Shown here: in pieces, positions 16,356 through 24,828 of the stretch
Layout of the letters: the number at the start of each line of letters is the position of its first letter
Numbering within the stretch: position 1 is the first letter of the stretch
Translations under genes and position numbers: made by a program
The notes under the pieces: generated by a model
Database searches by the model: none
What the model saw: only the letters and a program-made list of their open reading frames with translations
Told to the model about the DNA's origin: nothing
Source: Microcaldota archaeon
Lineage (GTDB): Archaea > Micrarchaeota > Micrarchaeia > Norongarragalinales > Norongarragalinaceae
Length of the DNA: 64,000 nt
Direction: 5' to 3'
Assembly: GCA_016188965.1 (NCBI GenBank)
Contig: JACPGT010000002.1
Location: 327,991 to 391,990, forward strand

Positions 16356-17090
16356 CTTTGAGGCGATATTCACGCTCGACTCGCCGTTCACATACGTCTG
16401 TCGAATTTCCATCGGTTTCAGGCGTTTTGCAATATCCGGATTCTTTGAGAGGGCAGCGATTATGGCGTCGGCCGGAATTTCCAGGTTTTCGATTGAGACG
16501 TAATAATCTTCTCCATAAACTCCCGCTGATTCCATTGCCCATTTGAAGGCATCGGGGTTCAATCCGTTCTTTTCTGCCAGTTTTTCCCATTGTTCCTTGT
16601 TTTTGAAAACGAATCCAAGAAAAATGCATTTACCCCGGTTGGGTTGGATTTCAAACGTTACCGGAATAATGCGCTCGATGGAATCGTAGGTCATGACTCC
16701 TTCGGATATTTGGCTCGTCGTGATTCCTTTTTCGTCAAATGCGATTGCTGGCTCTTTTATCCTCGGCGCGTTGGAGAAATAGTCCTTGAGCGAATTATAC
16801 GCCATCCAGCCTGTAATTGGAATAAGTAGGGGTAGGAAAATGAGCCAGCCGGCACTTTGAATCGCATACTTTACTATATCCCAATCAATGGGCTTTTCTC
16901 CGCGGATTACCTGGTAGGCGTAGGAAAATAGGCTCATTGATGCCAGTAAGGTCCCCACGAATAGGAATCCAAAGAATCCGACGACGAACGCACTTTTCTT
17001 GTAGAAATCCGCGGGGTGGTAGATTTCGGTACGGGTTTGTTTTTGGGCTTTGTTTTCGGAGTTTGGACTTGACTTGTTTGGCTCTGGCAT
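16335..17090 (-). CDS. Two-helix membrane protein inserted in the pyr operon
   Basis: A 251-residue protein on the opposite strand between pyrC and pyrD. The N-terminus is Ser/Asn/Lys-rich; two membrane helices follow (about residues 35-58 and 78-98, with a loop GEKPIDWD). A soluble C-terminal domain begins IAFDEKGITTSQISEGVMTYDSIERI, reminiscent of STM3941-type/bPH-like membrane-associated domains, though not certain. The gene is less GC-rich than the flanking pyr genes, and it overlaps the pyrC 3' end. It looks like a later insertion. Confidence 0.65.
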   Translation of the reverse strand: MPEPNKSSPNSENKAQKQTRTEIYHPADFYKKSAFVVGFFGFLFVGTLLASMSLFSYAYQVIRGEKPIDWDIVKYAIQSAGWLIFLPLLIPITGWMAYNSLKDYFSNAPRIKEPAIAFDEKGITTSQISEGVMTYDSIERIIPVTFEIQPNRGKCIFLGFVFKNKEQWEKLAEKNGLNPDAFKWAMESAGVYGEDYYVSIENLEIPADAIIAALSKNPDIAKRLKPMEIRQTYVNGESSVNIASKLRRIRL

Positions 17091-17140
17091 CTATGCCAAA
17101 CGTATTAAACGAATATAAGTTAGAACTGTTTGAGAAAAAA

Positions 17141-18061
17141 ATGGTCGACTTATCCAACTCATTCCTGGAAAAAACCGCGCCGAATCCGACGGTGTTGGCG
17201 TCCGGTTTCATGGGCGTGACCGGCTTGTCCTTGGCGTCCGCTGCGGCGCACGGCGCCGGCATGGTCACCATCAAAAGTTTGTCCTTGGAGCCGCGCAAGG
17301 GCCATAAGACGCCCGTGATCGTCGGTTTTGAAGCCGGTTTGCTTAACGCCGTTGGTTTGTCTAATCCCGGCGTGGTCAACGGCGTGGAAGAGCTGAAAGT
17401 GGCGAAAAAGAAAGCCGGCGTGCCCGTGATTGCTTCGGTATTCGCGGATACGGCCGAGAATTTTGCAAAAGCCGCGGCCGCCGTCATGCCGGCCGAGCCC
17501 GACTTTTTGGAAATTGATATTTCATGCCCCAACGTGGATTCGGAATTCGGTATTCCGTTCGCCGCCGACCCTGGCGCCGCTGCCGACGTCACGAAGGCGT
17601 GCAAGAAAGTCATCGGCTCTGTTCCCCTCATTGTCAAGCTCTCACCCAACGTCGCGGCCATCGCGCCGGTGGCCAAATCCGTCGAAGCGGCTGGCGCGGA
17701 CGCGTTGGATTGCATCAATACGCTCAAAGGCATGGTGATTGACCCGGTGGCCCGTCGGCCGGTTTTGACGAACAAGTTCGGCGGCGTCTCGGGGCCCGCG
17801 CTCAAACCCGTGGCCATCCGCTGCGTTTACGAGTGCTACAAGGCCGTGAAGATTCCCATCATCGGCACCGGTGGCGTCACGACGGGCAAGGATGCCGTGG
17901 AAATGATGATGGCCGGCGCGTCCGCCGTGGGCGTGGGTTCGGCTCTCTATTATCGCGGCTTGGACGCGTTCAAGTTGATTGCCGGCGAAATGAAGGATTT
18001 CATGAAATCCGAAGGTTTCAAATCGCCTAGAGATCTGGTGGGTTTGGCGCATGAAAATTGA
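17141..18061 (+). CDS. pyrD: Dihydroorotate dehydrogenase (class 1B-like catalytic subunit)
   Basis: A 306-residue FMN TIM-barrel enzyme oxidising dihydroorotate to orotate. MVDLSNSFLEKTAPNPTVLASG is the expected N-terminus. DISCPNV with its catalytic-loop Cys, VKLSPNV, and GTGGVTTGKDAVEMMMAGASAVGVGSA (FMN phosphate site, residues about 240-270) are all present. The ATG at 17141 is chosen because it gives the family N-terminus and AT-rich, TATA-like sequence lies upstream; an ATG at 17093 is in frame. Overlap with pyrK confirms the 1B type. Confidence 0.94.
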   Translation: MVDLSNSFLEKTAPNPTVLASGFMGVTGLSLASAAAHGAGMVTIKSLSLEPRKGHKTPVIVGFEAGLLNAVGLSNPGVVNGVEELKVAKKKAGVPVIASVFADTAENFAKAAAAVMPAEPDFLEIDISCPNVDSEFGIPFAADPGAAADVTKACKKVIGSVPLIVKLSPNVAAIAPVAKSVEAAGADALDCINTLKGMVIDPVARRPVLTNKFGGVSGPALKPVAIRCVYECYKAVKIPIIGTGGVTTGKDAVEMMMAGASAVGVGSALYYRGLDAFKLIAGEMKDFMKSEGFKSPRDLVGLAHEN

Positions 18062-18920
18062 TTTGCATCCGGATTCGTTCGCCTTGGACGGTCGCGCCTC
18101 CTTTGTCCCGGTGCCTATCCTGCGCATCCGTGATGAAAATCCTCATACGCGCACGTTCTTCTTCAAGCACCGCTTGCCCGCGAAGCCCGGGCAATTCGTC
18201 ATGCTCTGGCAGCCCGGATTCGACGAGAAGCCCATGAGCGTGGCGTTTGCCTACCCGGAAAAGGAAGAATTCGGCCTCACCGTGGCCAAAGTGGGTCCGT
18301 CCACCGAGCACCTCTTTTCCTTGAAAAAGGGTGATCGTTTGGGCGTGCGCGGGCCGTACGGCACTCACTACCGCCTTCCAGGCGCATCGGATGCCGGAAT
18401 CAAGGCCAAGCACAAGCGCATCATCATGGTCGGCGGCGGCTTCGGCTCCGCGCCGTTGCGCTTCTTGACGGAACAAGCGGTGGCTTCGGGCTTCCATGTG
18501 GACTTCATCCAAGGCGCACGCTCCCAGGACCGGTTGATTCTGCAAAAAGACATCCAAGAGCTGGGCGCACATTTGCATGTGGCCACCAACGACGGCTCAC
18601 AGGGCCACAAGGGTCTGGTCACGGAAGTGCTGGAAACGCTGCTGGCCACGAACAAGGGCCGCTACGATGCCGTGTACACCTGCGGGCCGGAATTGATGAT
18701 GCAAGCCGTCGGGAAATTGTCTGAAGCACATGGCGTGCCTTGCCAAGTGTCGGTCGAGCGTTACATGAAGTGCGGTTTCGGCGTGTGCGGTCAATGCGAC
18801 TGCGGCGGCATGCTCACCTGCGTCGAAGGGCCAGTGGTTTCGTACGATTCGATCAAGAAGAATCCGGAATTCGGCGTCTTCCATCGCGACGGCGCCGGCC
18901 TTAAGCATTATTTCAAGTGA
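18051..18920 (+). CDS. pyrK: Dihydroorotate dehydrogenase electron-transfer subunit
   Basis: A 289-residue flavo-iron-sulfur subunit. It has the FAD-binding beta barrel (PGQFVMLWQPG...PMSVA), the NAD-binding half (GGGFGSAPLRFLTEQ and YTCGPELMMQAV) and a C-terminal [2Fe-2S] cluster with CGFGVCGQCDCGG...C. It passes electrons from PyrD to NAD. It overlaps the end of pyrD by 11 nt. The length exceeds bacterial PyrK (about 255), mostly by a longer N-terminus. Confidence 0.95.
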   Translation: MKIDLHPDSFALDGRASFVPVPILRIRDENPHTRTFFFKHRLPAKPGQFVMLWQPGFDEKPMSVAFAYPEKEEFGLTVAKVGPSTEHLFSLKKGDRLGVRGPYGTHYRLPGASDAGIKAKHKRIIMVGGGFGSAPLRFLTEQAVASGFHVDFIQGARSQDRLILQKDIQELGAHLHVATNDGSQGHKGLVTEVLETLLATNKGRYDAVYTCGPELMMQAVGKLSEAHGVPCQVSVERYMKCGFGVCGQCDCGGMLTCVEGPVVSYDSIKKNPEFGVFHRDGAGLKHYFK

Positions 18921-18926
18921 TTTTTG

Positions 18927-19400
18927 ATGGAGCGCGCGGAAGTGGCTGAACGCGTGGCCGAGACGATGAAAAACTGGGGTTATCGGATCAGCCGAGTGGA
19001 CACGGCTAGCATGGGACGCCTTGGGAACGGCCAGATTCACGTCACGCGTGGTTTGCATCCTCAATCTCGATCCCCCATCCGCGCCATCCAGCTTTACTTC
19101 GAGGGCCGGCATGAAAACTTGGAGGACTTTTTGGATGCCTTAAAGGACCGTTTGCGTGAGACGCATCCGGGTGTTTCGATGCGGTACCACGAGTTTGACG
19201 AGTTTACGGGGAGCGACGATTTGCACCATCGCATCATGATGCTTCGCGGCCGTGGTCATCATGATGCCGCGGAAACCCTTTTCAAGGAACACCTGGTCAG
19301 ACGAGTCTCCGTGTTGATTTTTTCACGAAAGCCTTTTCGCAATGACGTTTTCGCGGAAGCCAAAAAACGTGTGGGAAGACATTTCCGGTTCCAGTCCTGA
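18927..19400 (+). CDS. Hypothetical protein at the end of the pyr operon
   Basis: A 157-residue soluble protein starting 7 nt after pyrK, so likely co-transcribed. I do not recognise it. It has an N-terminal MERAEVAERVAETMKNWGYRISRVD helix-strand, a central strand-helix AIQLYFEGRHENLEDFLDALKDRLRE, and a basic C-terminus. The position suggests a link with nucleotide metabolism but nothing in the sequence shows a reaction. Confidence 0.6.
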   Translation: MERAEVAERVAETMKNWGYRISRVDTASMGRLGNGQIHVTRGLHPQSRSPIRAIQLYFEGRHENLEDFLDALKDRLRETHPGVSMRYHEFDEFTGSDDLHHRIMMLRGRGHHDAAETLFKEHLVRRVSVLIFSRKPFRNDVFAEAKKRVGRHFRFQS

Positions 19401-19523
19401 CCCATTCGTTCCCGGAACGATGCTACCTTACTTGATAAAAACCACGCCGTTCTCTTTCAATTATTGCGTTTGATTCGCAGCTGGTTTCCGGCTTACGCAT
19501 TCGTCTTTGGGGTGTTTTCGTTT

Positions 19524-19707
19524 ATGCATGTCGGTTTTGTTGGTTTGGGTCGCATGGGTAAGCACATGGTCTTGCGTGGTCGCCCCGGGGGAATGACTTC
19601 CCCCTGGCCCGCCCTGGGCCTCGCCCCCTTCGTGAAGTTTGGAGCTGATTAGGATGCACGTTGGTTTTGTTGGTTTGGGTCGCATGGGTAAGCACATGGT
19701 CTTGCGT
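19524..19707 (+). repeat. Duplicated gnd 5' end flanking a 76-nt hairpin-containing insert (element A)
   Basis: The first 54 nt of gnd occur twice, at 19524-19577 and 19654-19707. They differ at two positions, both synonymous (CAT/CAC, GTC/GTT). Between them, 19578-19653 starts GGTCGCCCC and contains the hairpin GGGGG-AATGACTT-CCCCC and GC-rich arms. The upstream copy reads into a 42-codon dead-end frame ending TAG; the downstream copy is the intact gene. On the reverse strand the insert aligns with element B at both GGGGCGAGGCC and GGGGCGACC. See the element-family finding. Confidence 0.85.
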
Positions 19708-20613
19708 TTAAAGGCGCAGGGTTTCCGTGTCGCGGTGTACAACCGGTCGCCTGAAAAAGTCAAGCAGATGGAAGAAAACGGCGTCTCCGGCGCTTACAGT
19801 CTCAAGGAACTCGTCCAGAAGCTGGACGCGCCCCGTGTCGTGTGGCTCATGGTTCCGCAGGGACCCACGGTGGATGAGATGTTGGATGGCATCGTTCCTT
19901 TTCTTTCACAAGGCGACGTCGTAGTGGACGGCGGCAATAGTTACTACAAGGACTCCGTCCGCCGCGCCGCGCAACTGAAGGCTAAGGGCCTTCATTACTT
20001 GGACGTCGGCACCAGCGGTGGTTTGGGCGGCGAGAGGCACGGGTATTGCTTCATGGCCGGCGGAGAGCCCAAGGCCTACGCCGCGGTCGAGCCGGTGCTC
20101 AAGGTCCTGGCCGCTCCGGGCGGCTACGGCTTGTTCGGTCCTTCCGGCGCCGGGCACTTCGTCAAGATGGTGCACAACGGCATCGAGTATGCGTTGCTTC
20201 AAAGCTACGGCGAAGGGTTTGAACTTTTGAAGAACGCGCCGGAATTCAAGATCGACTTGCACAAGACGGCGCACGTGTGGAACCGCGGCTCGGTCATCCG
20301 CTCCTGGTTGCTGGAGTTGGCGGAAGATGCCTTGCAGAAAGACGGCCGGCTTGAGCGAATCGGTGACTCCGTCGGCGGCGGCAGCACGGGTGAGTGGACG
20401 GTGCAGACGGGCATCGAGCAGAAGACGCCCACGCCCATGATTTCGACCGCTTTGAATGCCCGCTACCGCACGCGGCAGGCTGAAAGCTTTGCGGGCAAGA
20501 TGGTGGCCGCGTTGCGCAACGAGTTCGGCGGGCATGACGTCGTCCAGACGGACGCGGCGGCCGGTGTTGCGGTGCCGGCCAACGGCAGCAAAGCGAAAAA
20601 AGTCAAAAAATAG
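19654..20613 (+). CDS. gnd: 6-phosphogluconate dehydrogenase, short type
   Basis: A 319-residue decarboxylating 6-phosphogluconate dehydrogenase, converting 6-phosphogluconate to ribulose 5-phosphate. It has the Rossmann GFVGLGRMGKHM motif, VVDGGNSYYKDS, DVGTSGGLGGERHGYCFM (substrate Ser-Gly-Gly), and KMVHNGIEYALLQSYGEGF with the catalytic Lys and the Glu. The length matches the short GntZ/GndA class, often NAD-dependent. The start at 19654 follows directly after a duplicated copy of its own 5' end. The promoter is probably upstream of that copy (AT-rich 19430-19470), so the transcript would carry the insert as leader. Confidence 0.94.
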   Translation: MHVGFVGLGRMGKHMVLRLKAQGFRVAVYNRSPEKVKQMEENGVSGAYSLKELVQKLDAPRVVWLMVPQGPTVDEMLDGIVPFLSQGDVVVDGGNSYYKDSVRRAAQLKAKGLHYLDVGTSGGLGGERHGYCFMAGGEPKAYAAVEPVLKVLAAPGGYGLFGPSGAGHFVKMVHNGIEYALLQSYGEGFELLKNAPEFKIDLHKTAHVWNRGSVIRSWLLELAEDALQKDGRLERIGDSVGGGSTGEWTVQTGIEQKTPTPMISTALNARYRTRQAESFAGKMVAALRNEFGGHDVVQTDAAAGVAVPANGSKAKKVKK

Positions 20614-20748
20614 CCGTTTCCGCTTTCTCCTTTTTTTCTCTCTTTTTTTCGTTTTCCTTCTTTTTCCATTTTTTCGGTGCCGCTCGTCTTTGACGCGCGT
20701 GACGGCTGGGTCTACGACTACGGGGTTGGCGGGGTTTCCTCGGCGGTT

Positions 20749-21201
20749 TCAGATGGGTAGGTAGGGCCGGCCGAAGAACACGGCTGCCCACAATATCAGG
20801 GCTACGATGAAGTGGATGACGCTTTTCTTGGCGTATTCGTGCCAGATGCCTTTTCCTTGGTAGTCATTCAGCAGGCCTTGGCCTAGGTAGGTGGCCGAGA
20901 GGGCCAGGAAGACTTGGGGCAGCATCAGCAACAGGTAGGATTGCGGGACCGCGCCCGTAGTGTATAGTGAGGCGAACTTGACGCCTTCGATGCCCAACGC
21001 CAGGGGGGCGCCATAGCCGAAGAACAGCAGGCTGAAGGAAAAGACGAAGGCCAACGCCAATAGTTCGCTGACGACGTCGTTGGGCGAAAAGGCATATGGC
21101 GGAGTCAGTTGGACGGGCTCCGGCTGGATCGTGTTGTAGCCGTAGACGCCGGCAAAGGCGGCGGCCATGACGACGACGGAGAAAATCGCGATGAGTTTCA
21201 T
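20749..21201 (-). CDS. Polytopic membrane protein, possibly SpoIIM-like
   Basis: A 150-residue protein of about four membrane helices starting at the ATG at 21201 (MKLIAIFSVVVMAAAF). FSPNDVVSELLALAFVFSFSLLFFGYGAPLALGIEGVKFASLY and the final FIVALILWAAVFFGRPYL are membrane helices. The layout resembles SpoIIM/DUF95-type archaeal proteins, but I cannot confirm this. It is last in a four-gene leftward unit (23171 to 20749). Confidence 0.55.
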   Translation of the reverse strand: MKLIAIFSVVVMAAAFAGVYGYNTIQPEPVQLTPPYAFSPNDVVSELLALAFVFSFSLLFFGYGAPLALGIEGVKFASLYTTGAVPQSYLLLMLPQVFLALSATYLGQGLLNDYQGKGIWHEYAKKSVIHFIVALILWAAVFFGRPYLPI

Positions 21202-21211
21202 GGGGCTTTCA

Positions 21212-21520
21212 CTACAAATAGTAGATGTGGAGGTGGGGGATGCCTTGCACTTTCTTGACTTGTTTCGTGTCGATGTTGAGGGCTTTGCGGGCGCAGGCCA
21301 CGGCATTCGGACCCACGGCGTTGACGTTGCGCGATCCCTGCAGCAGGCCTATGGCTTCGTTTTCGGTCACTTGCATGCCTTCGTAGAACGAGCGATACTT
21401 GTCCAAATCCAACGTCACGTCGCCTTCCTTGAGCACTTTTCCGAGCAGTTTCTTGTCGCATAATGCCGTTACGTGCCAGACTTGGCCGTGGCGGTCGACG
21501 CGTTGGTGGACTTTGGCCAT
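21212..21520 (-). CDS. DUF424-family protein
   Basis: A 102-residue archaeal protein with the DUF424 pattern: N-terminal VWHVTALCDKKLLGKVLKEGDVTLDL. The central YYxG-like FYEGMQVTENEAIGLLQGSRNVNAVGPNAVACARKAL and the terminal VQGIPHLHIYYL also fit. Function of the family is unknown. The ATG at 21520 overlaps the stop of the preceding gene (TGATG), so translation is coupled. Confidence 0.8.
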   Translation of the reverse strand: MAKVHQRVDRHGQVWHVTALCDKKLLGKVLKEGDVTLDLDKYRSFYEGMQVTENEAIGLLQGSRNVNAVGPNAVACARKALNIDTKQVKKVQGIPHLHIYYL

Positions 21521-22488
21521 CACCGCCGCGTCGCCCTCCGGAGCGTTTTGGACTTCTTTTTGGATGCCGGTTTCTTGGCCGTAATGCGGGAAGGCGTGGT
21601 GGTGGATGGCTTTTCTTGGTTTTCTTTCTCTTTTCCCGTCAAAGCGGAAAAAGCGTTGGCCATGATGTGAAGCTGGACTACCTGGGCCACCATGACGCCG
21701 AACACGGCCAGGATGGCGGCGATGCCGAGCAGTGCCAGCGCGGGAAGGCTGGGCGCGTTGAGGCGCACGCGAAGCGCAAGTAACGCCAGGGCGACGATCA
21801 GGATAAGGACGGCCATGACGGCCAGCATCAAGGCGAGGGATACGACCGTTGAGACGACCAGTGCCAGGAGTACGTCGACGGGTTTTTCGCGGGCCAAATC
21901 GACGCTGCGCCGGATGGCTTCCCCCATGTTTTTTCCTTCCAGGGCCACGGCGTACTCGGCGAATGCCAGGAAGAAAGCCAACGCGAGAGAAACGGCCAGA
22001 TAGATTACAAGAACCAGGCCGGAGAACGCCGACCCGCTTTCCGCCGCGGTTTGGAAGAGCATGCTGGAGGCGAAGCTGATGCCGGAGACGACGACGGCCA
22101 CGCCCACCATTGAGCCGAGCCGCGGAGAGAACTGCGCCCAGCTCTGCGAAAGGCTTTCGGAATGCGCGGCGTTGCGGATGATGGTGCCGGTGATGGCCAG
22201 GCTGCCGACGGCGAATGCGACGACGCCGGTGATGAGCACCAGACCGACGACGCCCAACGCGGGGGGGTTGCGCAGCCACGTGGCCGGATTCGCTGTCAAA
22301 CCCGAAGCCGAGGCGGTCAGCACGGTAAGCAGGAGCACGGCCAGTGCCACGCCGATGGTGAAACTGGCGTACAGCAGCGCGGCCTTGGAATGGCGGGCGT
22401 AGGAAAAAGCGTCGTCTATGGCCTTGCCGTATTGCATATTGGGCCTTACGGTGAGGATGCTTTTAAACGGTGCGGGCTTTTGCTTCAT
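21520..22488 (-). CDS. Six-helix membrane protein with Lys-rich tail
   Basis: A 322-residue integral membrane protein with about six Ala/Val/Leu-rich helices (first at about residues 37-60, last ending near 285) and a basic Lys/Thr/Ser C-terminal tail. It resembles archaeal DUF7847-type or glycerophosphodiesterase-membrane-like proteins only in general shape. It follows the gene at 22491 closely and overlaps the DUF424 gene, so all are one operon. Confidence 0.65.
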   Translation of the reverse strand: MKQKPAPFKSILTVRPNMQYGKAIDDAFSYARHSKAALLYASFTIGVALAVLLLTVLTASASGLTANPATWLRNPPALGVVGLVLITGVVAFAVGSLAITGTIIRNAAHSESLSQSWAQFSPRLGSMVGVAVVVSGISFASSMLFQTAAESGSAFSGLVLVIYLAVSLALAFFLAFAEYAVALEGKNMGEAIRRSVDLAREKPVDVLLALVVSTVVSLALMLAVMAVLILIVALALLALRVRLNAPSLPALALLGIAAILAVFGVMVAQVVQLHIMANAFSALTGKEKENQEKPSTTTPSRITAKKPASKKKSKTLRRATRR

Positions 22489-22490
22489 GC

Positions 22491-23171
22491 CTACTTGGCG
22501 AGGCGCCGTCGTGCCTGCAGACGGGCCACGATTTGCTCGCGGTTGATGGCGGGGCCCGCGTATTTCTGCATGAAGGCGGGGGCCGTCCTGAATCCCTTGA
22601 GGGCGACGTGTTTGTGGAATTGCACGCCCCGGTCGTTTTCCTTCCTGCGTTGGATATATGGTTTATCCGTGTGCTTTTGGGCTGTGTTCAGATGCGTCAG
22701 GAACCGGCGTGCCGATTCGTTGCGGGGGTGGGCGGCCTGCCGGGACACTTTTTCAGCGTAGCGGCGCATGGTACGCAGCATCATGATGCCTTGCTGGGAT
22801 TCGCCTTGGTTCTGACTGAGTACCTTGTTCTGGACGTGTGCCAGCATCATGGTCTTGTACGCCTCGTCCGTTAGCTGGTTGGAGGCGATCTTGAACTTGG
22901 GGTCGAATTGTTGGATGATGTGGGCGATGGTCAGGCTGTCGAACACGAGGCTGGCCATGGGGATGGTCGAGGCCAAAAACGTCAGTCCGCGGTGGGCGGC
23001 AAAGCTCAAGGGCGTTTCGGCCAGGCTGCGGTTGCGCGCGGCCGCGCTTTCAGACATGCCGGCGCCGATCTTGCCTAAGACGCCGGGCCTTTTAGGAGCC
23101 AGGCGCGATTGGGTCCAACCGGCCTTCGGCTGTCTCCAGAGCATGCTGCCTTTCGTGAACAGTTTTCCCAT
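22491..23171 (-). CDS. Hypothetical basic helical protein
   Basis: A 226-residue, Arg/Lys/Gln-rich helical protein; I do not recognise it. The start at 23171 (MGKLFTKGSMLWRQ) is likely, since the frame upstream is basic and lacks a ribosome site. One weakly hydrophobic segment (RGLTFLASTIPMASLVFDSL) could be membrane-associated. First gene of the leftward operon, divergent from the cyclase gene at 23272. Confidence 0.5.
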   Translation of the reverse strand: MGKLFTKGSMLWRQPKAGWTQSRLAPKRPGVLGKIGAGMSESAAARNRSLAETPLSFAAHRGLTFLASTIPMASLVFDSLTIAHIIQQFDPKFKIASNQLTDEAYKTMMLAHVQNKVLSQNQGESQQGIMMLRTMRRYAEKVSRQAAHPRNESARRFLTHLNTAQKHTDKPYIQRRKENDRGVQFHKHVALKGFRTAPAFMQKYAGPAINREQIVARLQARRRLAK

Positions 23172-23271
23172 CGGTGGTCGGTAACCATACCATGCCATCT
23201 GGCAAATAAAAGCCGTGAGGATGGAGCGGTTTGGGCGGTGGTGCGTCGACGTTTTATAGTTGGCATCCGTA

Positions 23272-24213
23272 ATGCGCCTCATGGTGTTGACGGCTTGGCT
23301 TTCAGCCCTGCTTTTTTTCGCATTGGCGTTACTGTCCTATGCGTTTTTCCGCTCCTGGCAGGCGTACCGGCGCAGGCGCGACGGCCACCGTTTCCTCAAA
23401 GTGGCCGTGGTCTTCGTCGCGCTTTTGGGCGTCTGGCTCGAGTTGTATGGCGCGCCATTCGAGACGGTGCTGACGCAGTACCGCGTCTTGTTGGCGTTTG
23501 TCCCGCTGGTTTTGTTCTTGGCGTACGATCGGTTGGCCCCCTCCTCTTCGGTCGCAGGCCATTCTTTGGGCGGTGGGACTGACTTTTTGGAGGCATACGT
23601 CAGCCCTCACGTCGTGTCGCAGATCCGGCAGAAAGGCTACGTGACGCTGGGCGGCACGCACCGCGAAGTGACGGTGCTCGTAACCGACGTGCGCAATTCG
23701 ACCGGCATGTGCGTGACGTATCCGCCGGACGTCGTGCTCAAGTCGCTCAACCGTTATTTCGAGGTCGTCACCGACGCGGTGACGCACCACGGCGGGACGT
23801 TGGACAAGCTGACGGGCGACGGGGTGATGGCCGTGTTCAACGCGCCGCGCGATTTGCCGGATCACGCGTCCAAGGCGTATGCCGCGGCGTGCGACATCCA
23901 GCAGCGCATGGTCAAGGTCAACCACGAACTGTCCGCCGAGCATCTGCCGGTGCTGAACGTCGGCGTCGGGCTTGATTTCGGCGTGGGCGTGTTGGGCAAC
24001 ATTGGCTCCAAGCACCTGGTGCGTTATACCGTCATCGGCGACGTGGCCAATACCGCGTCGCGGATCCAGGAATTCGCCAAAGGCGGACAAGTGGCGCTGA
24101 CGCCGGCGGCGTTCCGTGCGCTGGGCGGCAGGGAAAAAGTCGATGCCAAAGGCGAGAACGTGCAGGTCAAGGGCAAAGGCATGATGACGATTTACAAGGT
24201 GTCCGTGGCATGA
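23272..24213 (+). CDS. Membrane-bound class III adenylate/guanylate cyclase
   Basis: A 313-residue protein: two membrane helices (about 5-28 and 42-60, plus a third 66-82), then a class III nucleotidyl cyclase domain. The two metal-binding Asp residues are in TVLVTDVRNSTGM (about 139) and DKLTGDGVMAVF (about 183); the Lys of DKLTGDG is a base-recognising position. GDVANTASRIQE matches the GD-x-VN-x-AAR motif with Asn and Arg for ribose and transition state. All catalytic positions appear present, so it should make cAMP or cGMP. TTTTATA sits about 20 nt before the ATG at 23272. Class III cyclases are uncommon in archaea. Confidence 0.9.
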   Translation: MRLMVLTAWLSALLFFALALLSYAFFRSWQAYRRRRDGHRFLKVAVVFVALLGVWLELYGAPFETVLTQYRVLLAFVPLVLFLAYDRLAPSSSVAGHSLGGGTDFLEAYVSPHVVSQIRQKGYVTLGGTHREVTVLVTDVRNSTGMCVTYPPDVVLKSLNRYFEVVTDAVTHHGGTLDKLTGDGVMAVFNAPRDLPDHASKAYAAACDIQQRMVKVNHELSAEHLPVLNVGVGLDFGVGVLGNIGSKHLVRYTVIGDVANTASRIQEFAKGGQVALTPAAFRALGGREKVDAKGENVQVKGKGMMTIYKVSVA

Positions 24214-24719
24214 GGCGTATCCGGCTTCCGGAGGAATTTTCGCTGCCGCGCGTGCTGGACGGTCCATCGGCGTTGGCGCTCTTTGCCGCGTCAGCGACGT
24301 TGCTGGCATGGATGCCCATGGCGTTTTCCGTTGAGGGCTTCGCGGTCCGGTTCTTCCTGGCCGTGGTGGGGTTGGCCGCGGTCTTGGCTTCGGTGTGGCT
24401 GGTCCTCCAATTGTTCAAGTCGCGCATCGCGTGGAGCTGGTTCTTTGCGCCCGTTTTGGGCAACTTGATGCTGGCTTTGGCGGCGGCGTTGGTCCTGCGC
24501 GCCTTAGCCGTCCTTCTGGAAGCCGCGTTGCGCTTTTCGGTTTTGTCCCACGTAGTCTTCTCGCTGACGCCGTTGGTTGTCCTGGTTACGTTCGGCTGGA
24601 CCGTGGAAAAATCCACCCAGCTTCCTGAACGACCGGCCGCTTGGATAGGCTGGACGTCGGTCGTCCTGTTGGCCGTGGCGTTGTACGCCGTCGACCATTT
24701 CGCGCCGCTTTGGAGTTGA
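24210..24719 (+). CDS. Membrane protein coupled to the cyclase
   Basis: A 169-residue polytopic protein whose ATG overlaps the cyclase stop (ATGA). It has about four to five hydrophobic helices (residues about 22-40, 45-65, 75-108, 115-140, 148-165). No family signature. Translational coupling suggests a sensor or membrane partner of the cyclase; that is inference. Confidence 0.6.
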   Translation: MRRIRLPEEFSLPRVLDGPSALALFAASATLLAWMPMAFSVEGFAVRFFLAVVGLAAVLASVWLVLQLFKSRIAWSWFFAPVLGNLMLALAAALVLRALAVLLEAALRFSVLSHVVFSLTPLVVLVTFGWTVEKSTQLPERPAAWIGWTSVVLLAVALYAVDHFAPLWS

Positions 24720-24828
24720 TTTTTTTGAGTGGTTCTTTCGGCTTCTTTCATTTCCGGAGGGGTACTTTTTTTCCCAGTCTTGCAAGGCTTTTTATGCCCC
24801 TTTCGCAGATGTATGGGTTTGAGTGCCG

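Noticed and set aside
19464..19652. Separate small gene before gnd
   Set aside because: The frame is the copied gnd start running into the insert, with no independent coding signal; treated as part of element A.
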